From Vibrio bivalvicida (lineage in GTDB: Bacteria; Pseudomonadota; Gammaproteobacteria; Enterobacterales; Vibrionaceae), in contig NZ_LLEI02000090.1 in NCBI RefSeq assembly GCF_001399455.2, positions 1 to 64,000 of the forward strand: DNA of 64,000 bases. The letters run 5' to 3'. Below the pieces are notes generated by a model. That model saw nothing but the letters and a program-made list of their open reading frames with translations. It was not told where the DNA came from and did no database searches. The translations under genes and the position numbers were made by a program. Below, in pieces: positions 1 through 7,939 of this stretch; the stretch's first letter is position 1, and every line of letters starts with the position of its first letter.

Positions 1-55
1 CGAGAAGCGAGAAGCGAGAAGCGAGAAGCGAGAAGCGAGAAGCGAGAAGCGAGAA
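1..55. repeat. 7-bp tandem repeat array
   Basis: About eight head-to-tail copies of a 7-bp unit (CGAGAAG) run from the first base of the window to the point where the sequence changes to AAATATT. The array may extend beyond the left edge. No coding frame is evident. It has no spacers, so it is a simple microsatellite and not a CRISPR array. Confidence 0.9.
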
Positions 56-61
56 ATATTG

Positions 62-95
62 AAGGGTTGGCACATTGTGTCAACCCTTTACTTTT
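62..95. terminator. Intrinsic terminator-like hairpin downstream of deoD
   Basis: An AAGGGTTGGCAC / GTGTCAACCCTT stem (one mismatch) with a short loop is followed on the plus strand by a T-rich run. It lies beyond the 3' end of deoD. The better T-tract is on the plus strand, so it may mainly serve a plus-strand gene outside the window, or act in both directions. Confidence 0.55.
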
Positions 96-163
96 ATATC
101 CAGACAATTAGATCCTAAAAAAAGTATCACTGCCTGCAGTTTTCGACTCACTTACCGCGGCCA

Positions 164-222
164 CATCTCGAAGGGCGAAGCCCGATCTCGCAGCGGAGCG
201 ATCTCAAGGACGTAGTCCGCCC
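164..222. repeat. Cluster of mini-palindromes
   Basis: Three short imperfect palindromes occur in a row: GGGCGAAGCCC, CGCAGCGGAGCG and GGACGTAGTCC, separated by ATCTC-type linkers. They sit between deoD and the window edge. Related TCTCGA / GGACGAAG-type pieces occur near 54.2 kb, so this looks like an intergenic repeat family. Function is unknown. Confidence 0.5.
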
Positions 223-223
223 C

Positions 224-943
224 CTACTCTGCGTCACCAAGAAGAACAGAGTCTAGAGCAATGATCATCATATCGTTAAACGTTGTTTGACGCTCATCTG
301 AGGTGGTTTGCTCGCCAGTCTTAATGTGGTCAGAAACAGTACAGATTGTTAGTGCTTTTGCACCATACTCAGCACATACGCCGTAAATGCCTGCTGCTTC
401 CATTTCAACACCGACAATACCGTACTTATCCATCACCTCAAACATTTCCGGGTCTGGGGTATAGAACAGTTCTGCAGAGAACATGTTGCCGACTTTCACT
501 TCAATGCCGCGCGCTTTTGCTGCATCTTCCGCTGCGCGTACCATTCTGTAGTCTGCGATAGCGGCGAAGTCATGACCTTTGAAGCGAATACGGTTTACCT
601 TAGAGTCCGTACACGCACCCATGCCAATCACTACATCACGCACTTTAATATCTTCACTTACTGCACCGCAGCTACCGACACGAATGATTTTCTTAACACC
701 GAAATCTTTAATGAGTTCTGTCGCATAAATTGAGCATGACGGAATTCCCATACCATGCCCCATCACCGAAATTTTGCGGCCTTTGTAAGTGCCTGTGTAA
801 CCGTACATATTGCGTACATCACATACCTGAACAACATCTTCTAGGAAGGTTTCTGCAATGTATTTGGCACGTAGCGGGTCACCTGGCATTAATACTACGT
901 CTGAAAATGCACCCATTTCTGCGTTGATATGTGGAGTTGCCAT
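224..943 (-). CDS. deoD: Purine nucleoside phosphorylase DeoD-type
   Basis: Cytosolic phosphorolysis of purine (deoxy)ribonucleosides to the free base and (deoxy)ribose-1-phosphate. The 239-residue protein has the usual length of the hexameric bacterial PNP family. The phosphate-binding GDPLRAK motif is near residues 21-27, the ribose-binding VEMEAAGIYG motif is in the C-terminal third, and SDHIKTGE carries the catalytic Asp. It is the last gene of the minus-strand deoC-deoA-deoB-deoD operon, about 90 bp after deoB, and its sugar-phosphate product is the substrate of DeoB. Identity is secure by family recognition. Confidence 0.97.
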   Translation of the reverse strand: MATPHINAEMGAFSDVVLMPGDPLRAKYIAETFLEDVVQVCDVRNMYGYTGTYKGRKISVMGHGMGIPSCSIYATELIKDFGVKKIIRVGSCGAVSEDIKVRDVVIGMGACTDSKVNRIRFKGHDFAAIADYRMVRAAEDAAKARGIEVKVGNMFSAELFYTPDPEMFEVMDKYGIVGVEMEAAGIYGVCAEYGAKALTICTVSDHIKTGEQTTSDERQTTFNDMMIIALDSVLLGDAE

Positions 944-1031
944 GATTCAATTTCCTTTTATTAAACTGCGTTAGTTTAAGCAAACAAAATAATAGAGGGC
1001 TAAGCCCTCTATCTAATTTAGTCGATTTTGA

Positions 1032-2252
1032 TTACAAGAAGTTTTTACCGTAATCCATTGGTGATGTACCAAAATAGCTAGCCAAAGTTTGGCCGATATC
1101 AGCAAAGGATTCACGAAGGCCCAATGAGCCTGCTGGCACTTTCTGACCGTAAACAATCACAGGAATATGCTCACGAGTGTGGTCAGTACCTGGCCAAGTA
1201 GGATCACAGCCATGATCAGCAGTTAGAATCAGCACATCGTCCTCTTCCATCATCTCCATCACTTCGTGGATACGGCCATCAAAGTACTCTAGCGCCGCTG
1301 CATAGCCCGCAACGTCACGGCGGTGACCATAAGCAGAATCGAAGTCAACAAAGTTGGTGAATACGATAGTGTTGTCACCCGCCTCTTTGATCGCCTCTTT
1401 TGTTGCTTCAAATAGAGCAGGAATACCTGTTGCTTTGGTCTTCTTAGTGATACCGCAGCCTGCGTAAATATCAGAGATCTTACCGATCGAGTGAACTTCA
1501 CCGCCCTTTTCATCCACTAATTTTTGCAAAATAGTCGCAGAAGGTGGCTCTACCGATAGGTCACGACGGTTACCCGTACGCTCAAATTGACCTTTACCTG
1601 GACCAACAAACGGACGAGCAATAACGCGACCAATGTTGTAATCTTCAAGTTCTTCACGCGCGATCTGACAAAGTTCAAGTAGACGATCAAGACCAAACGT
1701 CTCTTCGTGACAAGCAATTTGGAATACAGAGTCAGCAGAAGTGTAGAAGATTGGCTGACCAGTCTTCATATGCTCTTCACCCAAGTCATCAAGAACTTGA
1801 GTACCCGATGCGTGACAGTTACCTAGGAAACCGTCAAGACCTGCACGCTCAAGAATGCGGTCAGTTAGCTCTTTAGGGAAACTATTCTCTTTGTCGGTGA
1901 AGTAGCCCCAATCAAACAGTACAGGTACACCTGCAATCTCCCAGTGACCTGATGGAGTATCTTTACCAGAAGAGAGTTCTGCAGCATAGCCGTATGCGCC
2001 GATGATTTCTGTATCAGCCTCAAGACCCGGCGCAAAACTACCTGTCGACTCTTTGTGCGCCATCGCCAGACCAAGCTTGGATAAATTAGGCAGCTTTAAA
2101 GCGCCGCTACGATCGGCGTTATTCGCCAAACCTTTATCACACTGCTCAGCAATATGACCCATAGTATCTGAACCAACATCGCCAAAGTCTTTCGCATCAG
2201 CCGATGCACCGATACCAAATGAGTCTAAGACTAAAATAAATGCTCTTTTCAT
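1032..2252 (-). CDS. deoB: Phosphopentomutase
   Basis: Interconverts (deoxy)ribose-1-phosphate and (deoxy)ribose-5-phosphate, linking DeoA/DeoD to DeoC in nucleoside catabolism. The 406 residues match the full-length family. It belongs to the alkaline phosphatase superfamily: an N-terminal metal-binding LVLDSFGIGA segment (Asp10) and a C-terminal TADHGCDPTWPGTDHTREH segment supply the Mn2+ ligands, and SSGKDTPSGHWE lies between them. It is the third gene of the deo operon. The gap to the upstream deoA (about 190 bp) is unusually wide because it holds an ERIC-type repeat. Confidence 0.97.
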   Translation of the reverse strand: MKRAFILVLDSFGIGASADAKDFGDVGSDTMGHIAEQCDKGLANNADRSGALKLPNLSKLGLAMAHKESTGSFAPGLEADTEIIGAYGYAAELSSGKDTPSGHWEIAGVPVLFDWGYFTDKENSFPKELTDRILERAGLDGFLGNCHASGTQVLDDLGEEHMKTGQPIFYTSADSVFQIACHEETFGLDRLLELCQIAREELEDYNIGRVIARPFVGPGKGQFERTGNRRDLSVEPPSATILQKLVDEKGGEVHSIGKISDIYAGCGITKKTKATGIPALFEATKEAIKEAGDNTIVFTNFVDFDSAYGHRRDVAGYAAALEYFDGRIHEVMEMMEEDDVLILTADHGCDPTWPGTDHTREHIPVIVYGQKVPAGSLGLRESFADIGQTLASYFGTSPMDYGKNFL

Positions 2253-2319
2253 TGCTCTCTTCCTTTAACTGGCCGAGAGCAACAGCTCAATCGACCAATC
2301 TAATTAATATTATGTTAAT

Positions 2320-2440
2320 CCCTAAATAATTGGAGTTGCAGCTAGGCGACAAGCAAATTCAGCCCTATGAGCATAGAGGCTCTATGTGATTAGGGTGAAT
2401 TTGCGCCGTCAACAAAGCTGCAGCTTCAAGTATGACGGGA
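2320..2440. repeat. ERIC-type intergenic repeat inside the deo operon
   Basis: About 121 bp begins CCTAAATAATTGGAGTTGCAG and ends CAGCTTCAAGTATGACGGG, the end sequences of enterobacterial/vibrio ERIC elements. The centre has the ERIC-like inverted core CCCTATGAGCATAG / CTATGTGATTAGGGTGA. It abuts the deoA stop codon, so it is transcribed between deoA and deoB and can fold as a long hairpin. A close copy lies at 8816-8956. Confidence 0.85.
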
Positions 2441-3769
2441 TTAAAGATCTTCAGCGCGAATCTGACGATACACCTCTGGCGTTGATGTGTACTCACCACC
2501 AATCGTGATTGCGGCTTTTAGTGCATGCGCTGCTTCTTGCCACTGCTCTTCATTGCGAGCGTGGATAACCGCTAGAGGCTTGTCACTTGACGCCTCTTCA
2601 CCTAAGCGGATGAAGCTGTCAAAACCCACGGCATAGTCAATAACATCTGTCGCGACGCGGCGACCACCGCCCATAGAAACAACGGCCATGCCAATCGCGC
2701 GAGTATCCATGGCTGATACAGTGCCGTTTTCATCAGCATATACTGGCTTGATGATGTCCGCTTTTTCTAGGTAGTTATCGTAGTTTTCAACAAAATCAGC
2801 AGGACCACCAAGACCAGCAACCATCTTGCCGAAACACTCTGCGGCTTTACCGTTGTCGAGCACTGCCATCAGCTTAGAACGGGCGTCTTCGGTGTTGTCA
2901 GCAAGTTTAGCCAGCACTAGCATTTCTGCACATGACGCCATAGTCACTTCGAGAAGACGAGGGTTGCGGTATTCACCCGTTAAGAACTGAACGGCTTCTC
3001 GAACCTCGACCACGTTACCCGCAGAAGACGCCAATACTTGATTCATGTCGGTTAGGATAGCCGTTGTCTTAGTGCCTGCACCATTTGCTACGGCAACAAT
3101 AGATTTTGCTAGCTCTTCAGACGCTTCGTAAGTTGGCATAAATGCACCTGAGCCTACTTTCACGTCCATCACAAGAGATTCAAGACCTGCCGCTAGTTTC
3201 TTAGAAAGAATTGAAGCTGTGATCAGCGAGATGTTATCAACCGTCGCGGTAATATCACGCGTCGCGTACACACGCTTATCGGCCGGAGCGAGATCGCCCG
3301 TTTGACCAATGATAGCCACTCCCGCATCTTTCGTGACATCACCAAACACATCATTGGTTGGCGTAATGTTGTAGCCTGGGATCGACTCAAGCTTATCTAG
3401 CGTGCCACCGGTATGACCTAGGCCACGACCAGAGATCATAGGTACAAAACCACCACATGCTGCCACCATTGGGCCAAGCATTAGAGAAGTTACGTCGCCA
3501 ACACCACCCGTTGAGTGTTTATCGACAATTGGGCCGCCAAACTCTTTGTGGCTCCAATCGATGACCATACCAGAATCACGCATTGCACACGTTAGTGCGA
3601 TGCGCTCAGGCATTGTCATTTCATTAAAGAAGATAGCCATAGCAAACGCCGCTATCTGACCTTCAGATACGGTGTTTTTCGCTACGCCTTGGATAAAGAA
3701 GTTAATTTCTTCCGCGGTAAGCACTTCGCCATCGCGTTTTTTACGAATGATTTCTTGAGGTAAGTACAT
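2441..3769 (-). CDS. deoA: Thymidine phosphorylase
   Basis: Phosphorolysis of thymidine and deoxyuridine to the base and 2-deoxyribose-1-phosphate. I place the start at the ATG of MYLPQEIIRKKR, which has a strong GGGAGGAT ribosome-binding site about 8 bases upstream and gives 442 residues, close to the E. coli length; an in-frame upstream extension of nine codons lacks such a site. Visible motifs are KHSTGGVGDVTSLML (phosphate loop) and the LDKLESIPGY signature of pyrimidine phosphorylases. It follows deoC in the deo operon. Confidence 0.96.
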   Translation of the reverse strand: MYLPQEIIRKKRDGEVLTAEEINFFIQGVAKNTVSEGQIAAFAMAIFFNEMTMPERIALTCAMRDSGMVIDWSHKEFGGPIVDKHSTGGVGDVTSLMLGPMVAACGGFVPMISGRGLGHTGGTLDKLESIPGYNITPTNDVFGDVTKDAGVAIIGQTGDLAPADKRVYATRDITATVDNISLITASILSKKLAAGLESLVMDVKVGSGAFMPTYEASEELAKSIVAVANGAGTKTTAILTDMNQVLASSAGNVVEVREAVQFLTGEYRNPRLLEVTMASCAEMLVLAKLADNTEDARSKLMAVLDNGKAAECFGKMVAGLGGPADFVENYDNYLEKADIIKPVYADENGTVSAMDTRAIGMAVVSMGGGRRVATDVIDYAVGFDSFIRLGEEASSDKPLAVIHARNEEQWQEAAHALKAAITIGGEYTSTPEVYRQIRAEDL

Positions 3770-3883
3770 TAGATCCTCCCATGCTTTAGCAAGCAATGGT
3801 TATAAGGTAAAGAGGTAATGTGGAGCAGCGGTTCGCTACTCCACCAAACAGACTTTGTTTTTATCTACTCTCGAACGAGAGAA

Positions 3884-4660
3884 TTAGTAAGCTGCTGGAT
3901 CAGCAGTCTCGTCTGTCACTTCTAATGTATTTAGTAGGTTTGTTAGCAGGCTTGACGCACCGAAACGGTAGTGACGAGCATCAACCCAGTTATCGCCTAG
4001 GATTTCATCAGCCATTGCGAGGTAGTCCGCTGCATCTTCAGCAGTACGAACGCCACCAGCAGGTTTGAAACCAACTGTTTGTGCAACACCCATATCACGA
4101 ATCACTTCTAGCATCATGCGAGCGTATTCAGGTGTTGCGTTTACTGGCACTTTACCCGTTGAAGTTTTAATAAAGTCTGCGCCAGCTTTGATACAGATTT
4201 CAGATGCTTTCTTGATTAGTGCTTCTTGTTTTAGCTCACCAGTTTCGATGATCACTTTCAGAAGAATATCACCACAAGCTTCTTTACATTGCTTAACTAG
4301 CTCGAAGCCCACTTCTTCGTTACCTGCCATAAGAGCACGGTATGGGAATACGACGTCTACTTCATCTGCACCGTAAGCTACTGCCGCTTTAGTTTCAGCA
4401 ACAGCAATGTCAATATCATCGTTACCGTGTGGGAAGTTAGTTACGGTCGCAATGCGAACCTCTGGTGTACCTTGCTCACGAAGTGTCTTCTTAGCAATAG
4501 GAATAAAGCGAGGGTAAATACAGATTGCAGCTGTGTTACCTACTGCTGATTTTGCGTCATGACAAAGTGAAATAACTTTCGCATCAGTGTCATCATCATT
4601 CAGCGTAGTTAGGTCCATAAGTTTTAGTGCACGTAGTGCTGCTGCTTTTAAATCGCTCAT
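3884..4660 (-). CDS. deoC: Deoxyribose-phosphate aldolase
   Basis: Class I aldolase cleaving 2-deoxyribose-5-phosphate to acetaldehyde and glyceraldehyde-3-phosphate, the exit of deoxynucleoside catabolism into glycolysis. The length of 258 residues is close to E. coli DeoC (259). The Schiff-base lysine lies in FIKTSTGK and the second active-site lysine in VGFKPAGG, corresponding to E. coli K167 and K201. The GGAG site in CGGAGATAGAA precedes the ATG. It is the promoter-proximal gene of the deo operon, and the 265 bp upstream probably hold the operon promoter. Confidence 0.97.
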   Translation of the reverse strand: MSDLKAAALRALKLMDLTTLNDDDTDAKVISLCHDAKSAVGNTAAICIYPRFIPIAKKTLREQGTPEVRIATVTNFPHGNDDIDIAVAETKAAVAYGADEVDVVFPYRALMAGNEEVGFELVKQCKEACGDILLKVIIETGELKQEALIKKASEICIKAGADFIKTSTGKVPVNATPEYARMMLEVIRDMGVAQTVGFKPAGGVRTAEDAADYLAMADEILGDNWVDARHYRFGASSLLTNLLNTLEVTDETADPAAY

Positions 4661-4925
4661 TTCTATCTCCGATCAATATTCAAAAAAGTTACTGCCCTAA
4701 AAACATTTTTAGAGCTGCAGTCATTTATGAACGGACTTGGTTCCCTGAAGACTCGGCATATACAGCGAGTTTTAATATGCCAATTGCTATCCTTGTCACC
4801 GCACAGTACCAGTTTGGTCTATGGCACAACAATCTACGATTGCGGTGTCTAACGTATATGGGCAAACGCCCAAGCAACGGTGTCGTTGCTGCCAGCGCCA
4901 ATCATACTCCTTGTATTAATTATCG

Positions 4926-5096
4926 CTAGCTGAAAAACTTCTCAATAATCCATTGATAAGTTACGCCACCAAGATAAACACCAACAATGCCCATTACACC
5001 TGCTAAAACAGGCGGGGCTGGTATCGGCAACTTGATAGCGGAAAACAGGACTCCAACGACAAAACCGGCTAAGGTTGCGAGGAAAACTTCATTCAT
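4926..5096 (-). CDS. XapX-like small membrane protein (DUF1427)
   Basis: A 56-residue protein beginning MNEVFLATLAGFVVGVLFSA and ending YQWIIEKFFS. It has two hydrophobic helices separated by a KLPIPAPPVLAGVMGI segment, which is the hallmark of the XapX/DUF1427 family. Function is not established; family members are small integral membrane proteins often next to nucleoside genes (xapB-type transporters). Here it sits between nupC and deoC on the same strand, which supports a link to nucleoside uptake or catabolism. There is an AAGTAGGGT-type ribosome-binding site upstream. The family call is from recognition of the PAPP-x-x-AGxxGIxG core. Confidence 0.8.
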   Translation of the reverse strand: MNEVFLATLAGFVVGVLFSAIKLPIPAPPVLAGVMGIVGVYLGGVTYQWIIEKFFS

Positions 5097-5289
5097 AAGT
5101 TTTACCCTACTTTCTATAGATACCTACATTATAGATATTTATCGCGGAACTGTAGTGGCTCATAGAGCGCAAACGGTTTGTATCTCAAAAAAGATTCTGC
5201 TTAACGATTGCTCAATCTAATCAGTTGCTCAAACGTTATGAATCTTGTTGTCCGAACTCATTCCAGACCTTCGCACAATCCAACGAAAG

Positions 5290-5440
5290 CTCTCGTTGTC
5301 TTATGCTGAAGTTTTTTCAAAATAGTCAGTGTGAGAGCAAGGCAACGAGGATTTGAATCCCTGGGAGCTTAGCTCGCTAAGTGACTAGGGTGAAAACCGC
5401 AGTTAACGCAGCTATCGCACTTACTATGCTGAAAAAAACG
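5290..5440. repeat. Divergent ERIC-like inverted repeat
   Basis: The core around 5350-5395 (GAATCCCTGGGAGCTTAG ... CTAAGTGACTAGGGTGA) matches the ERIC central inverted repeat well. It is flanked by outer arms GTTTTTTCAAAATAGTCAGTG and its imperfect complement near 5410-5440, so the whole stretch can fold into one long stem. The arms differ from the two other ERIC copies in this window, which suggests a variant or a composite element. Confidence 0.7.
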
Positions 5441-5443
5441 AAA

Positions 5444-5486
5444 AAGCCCCGTAGTACATAGCAAGCTATGCAACTACGGGGCTTAA
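5444..5486 (-). terminator. nupC transcription terminator
   Basis: A perfect AAGCCCCGTAG / CTACGGGGCTT stem is followed on the minus strand by a T-rich run (complement of CGAAAAAG). It lies 36 bp after the nupC stop. Confidence 0.85.
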
Positions 5487-5521
5487 TCAAACGGCGTCTA
5501 TATAATCTTTCGCTTATTCAA

Positions 5522-6784
5522 TTAGAAAGATAGGAAGAAGCCAGCGATTGTCGCCGCCATTAGGTTAGACAGTGTACCTGCACAAACCGCTTTCACACCC
5601 ATACGAGCGATGTCGTGACGACGGTTTGGAGCTAGACCACCTAGACCACCTAGTAGAATCGCAATTGAAGATAGGTTTGCGAAGCCACATAGAGCGAATG
5701 CGATGATTGCTTGAGTCTTCTCAGACATTACTTGACCTGTTGCTGCAACAACTTGAGCGCCGTCACCAACGTAAGGTACAAAGTTTAGGTAAGCTACGAA
5801 CTCGTTAACAACCAGTTTCTGACCGATAAACGAGCCAGCTACTGTTGCTTCTTCCCATGGCACACCGATTAGGAATGCTAGAGGCGAGAATAGGTAACCA
5901 AGTAGAATTTCTAGAGTTAGCTCAGGCATACCGAACCAACCACCAACACCACCTAGGAGACCATTGATTAGCGCGATTAGACCGATGAACGCCAGTAGCA
6001 TTGCACCAACGTTTAGAGCTAGTTGTAGACCAACTGAAGCACCACCAGCCGCTGCATCGATAACGTTAGCAGGCTTGTCGTCACCACCGTCGATATCATC
6101 ACCAAGATTCTCATCTGGTGTATCAGTTTCAGGCTTGATGATTTTAGCGAACAGTAGGCCACCAGGTGCAGCCATGAATGACGCTGCGACAAGGTACTCT
6201 AGAGGTACACCCATAGATGCGTAACCTGCTAGTACACCACCAGCAACAGACGCTAGACCACCACACATTACTGCAAATAGCTCAGACTGAGTCATTTTTG
6301 GTACAAACGGACGAACCACTAGCGGTGCTTCAGTTTGACCAACGAAGATGTTGGCTGCTGCAGACATAGACTCGGCACGTGAAGTACCTAGTGCCTTTTG
6401 TAGACCACCACCAAGAATCTTGATAACCCACTGCATTACACCAATGTAGTAAAGTACAGAGATAAGTGCAGAGAAAAAGATTAGCGTTGGAAGTACTTGG
6501 AACGCGAAGATGAATCCGATACCGTCAACTGAGAAGTTAACTAGGCTGCCAAATAGGAAACCAGTACCGTCTTTACCGTAGTCGATAACGTTCTGTACAC
6601 CAGCTGAGAAACCAGCTAGTAGGTCGCGACCCCATGGTACGTATAGAACGAAACCACCGATGATGAATTGGATAGCAAATGCGCCACCCACAGTTCTTAG
6701 ATTGATAGCTTTGCGGTTATCAGACAGTAGTAATGCAATTCCTAGCAATACTGCCATACCGACTAGGCTCATAAACAGGCTCAT
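5522..6784 (-). CDS. nupC: Concentrative nucleoside transporter NupC
   Basis: Inner-membrane cation-coupled symporter importing nucleosides that feed the adjacent deo pathway. It has 420 residues, the usual length of bacterial CNT proteins, with many hydrophobic helices and the gate/pore motifs GQTEAPLVVRPF, VPWEEATVAGSFIGQK and NEFVAYL. An acidic glycine-rich insert (DENLGDDIDGGDDK) sits mid-protein. It is transcribed towards deoC but has its own terminator, so it is a separate unit that may share regulation. The ATG start follows a TAAGGAAGT-type ribosome-binding site. Confidence 0.95.
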   Translation of the reverse strand: MSLFMSLVGMAVLLGIALLLSDNRKAINLRTVGGAFAIQFIIGGFVLYVPWGRDLLAGFSAGVQNVIDYGKDGTGFLFGSLVNFSVDGIGFIFAFQVLPTLIFFSALISVLYYIGVMQWVIKILGGGLQKALGTSRAESMSAAANIFVGQTEAPLVVRPFVPKMTQSELFAVMCGGLASVAGGVLAGYASMGVPLEYLVAASFMAAPGGLLFAKIIKPETDTPDENLGDDIDGGDDKPANVIDAAAGGASVGLQLALNVGAMLLAFIGLIALINGLLGGVGGWFGMPELTLEILLGYLFSPLAFLIGVPWEEATVAGSFIGQKLVVNEFVAYLNFVPYVGDGAQVVAATGQVMSEKTQAIIAFALCGFANLSSIAILLGGLGGLAPNRRHDIARMGVKAVCAGTLSNLMAATIAGFFLSF

Positions 6785-6988
6785 AGTTTATGACTTCCTT
6801 ATATGTTATTTATTGGCGTGTTACAAAATGGAGCTCAAAAGCGGAGGCAATTATACTCATCCGTCCATTGATAAAGTAATGCCGTCCTCACAGTTTCTAA
6901 TAAGATTCATCATGCATTCACTCAGTAACGTGAAGCCGGTCACCATTCACCACGTCTGTAATCATTAAAAGAACAATTTAATTAGAAA

Positions 6989-7762
6989 TTATTCACAAAG
7001 ACCGAATACTGAATGGCTATTTTTCCAAACACTTTCAGCAATCGTTTGCTCTGGTATCCCTTTCAGCAATGCGAGGCAAGATAAAATCTGAGCTAACATC
7101 TGTGGATGATTTGAGTTGCCTTGATATCCATAAAGGGGCATATCAGGCGAATCCGTCTCCAAGAGAATACATTCAAGCGGTAACTGAGACACTGCTTGCC
7201 GCGTTTTCTTCGCTCTTGGGTAAGTGATCACTCCACCTACTCCGATATAAAAACCCAATTCGACAAACTGCATCGCTTGCTGGTAGCTGCCAGAGAATCC
7301 ATGTAATACACCTCCTTGCGAGAAACCATACTGTTTAAGCAATTGTAGTAGGCGATTGTGAGTTTTCCGAGCATGAAGGATAATTGGAAGCTGATATGAT
7401 TGTGCAAGCTCAAGTTGTTGAATGAATACGCGCTCTTGAATCTGACTGTCAACTTTTACCATTGCATCGAGCCCACACTCTCCAACAGCAACGCACTTCT
7501 CATTATTTTGGCTCAGTAACTCATCAAGCTGCTCTTGATAGATATGGCTATCTGTATCGACGAAATACGGGTGTATGCCTACAGCGTAATATATCGATGA
7601 ATATTGAGCAGCAAGCTGTTCAAGCCTGTTCCAGTTTGACGGCCCTATAGAAGGAATAACAAACCGCTCAACGCCGACTTGATTGGCCAATTTAATCTGC
7701 GCGGCTAGATTTGGCTTGAATGCATCAAAATCCAAATGGCAATGGGTATCAAAAAGGCGCAT
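6989..7762 (-). CDS. TatD-family metal-dependent hydrolase
   Basis: 257-residue TatD/YjjV-type hydrolase, a TIM-barrel phosphoesterase/DNase family. The N-terminal metal-binding DTHCHLDFDAF motif (H-x-H), VGECGLDAM with a metal-binding Glu, ILHARKTHNRLL, HGFSGS and LETDSPDMPL are all present. It is the YjjV-like member, not TatD itself, judged from the GxGGVITYPRAKKTR segment. Its ATG overlaps the TAA of the small upstream gene (TAATG), so the two are translationally coupled. The physiological substrate is unclear. Confidence 0.9.
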   Translation of the reverse strand: MRLFDTHCHLDFDAFKPNLAAQIKLANQVGVERFVIPSIGPSNWNRLEQLAAQYSSIYYAVGIHPYFVDTDSHIYQEQLDELLSQNNEKCVAVGECGLDAMVKVDSQIQERVFIQQLELAQSYQLPIILHARKTHNRLLQLLKQYGFSQGGVLHGFSGSYQQAMQFVELGFYIGVGGVITYPRAKKTRQAVSQLPLECILLETDSPDMPLYGYQGNSNHPQMLAQILSCLALLKGIPEQTIAESVWKNSHSVFGLCE

Positions 7763-7908
7763 TACTTGTGCGCCTTATTGTGGCTATTCGGTGGAGAAGT
7801 AGGATCACTGCGATAGGGTACACAACTGCGTTTGTTCTCTGGTGTTAAGCCCATTGAGTGACACCAGGCGTCATATTTCGCTAGCCAGAGCTTAAACCAG
7901 TTGAGCAT
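7762..7908 (-). CDS. DUF5363-family small protein
   Basis: 48-residue protein starting MLNWFKLWLAKYDAWCHSMG, followed by LTPENKRSCVPYRSDPTSPP. This is a short conserved Vibrionaceae/Pasteurellaceae-type protein family that I recognise as DUF5363; no function is known. An AGTAGAGGA ribosome-binding site precedes the ATG. Its stop codon overlaps the start of the TatD-family gene by one base, so the pair forms a coupled unit. Confidence 0.75.
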   Translation of the reverse strand: MLNWFKLWLAKYDAWCHSMGLTPENKRSCVPYRSDPTSPPNSHNKAHK

Positions 7909-7939
7909 CCTCTACTCCTTACAACCTATGACTCGTTCA

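Larger units (their letters stand above)
5097..5521. other. nupC-xapX intergenic region
   Basis: 425 bp without a gene. It holds an ERIC-like inverted repeat (5290-5440) and the nupC terminator (5444-5486), and about 190 bp upstream of the XapX-like gene in which its promoter must lie. I could not assign a specific operator by eye. Confidence 0.6.

Noticed and set aside
1..55. CRISPR array
   Set aside because: Units are 7 bp and directly adjacent, with no spacers and no cas genes nearby.
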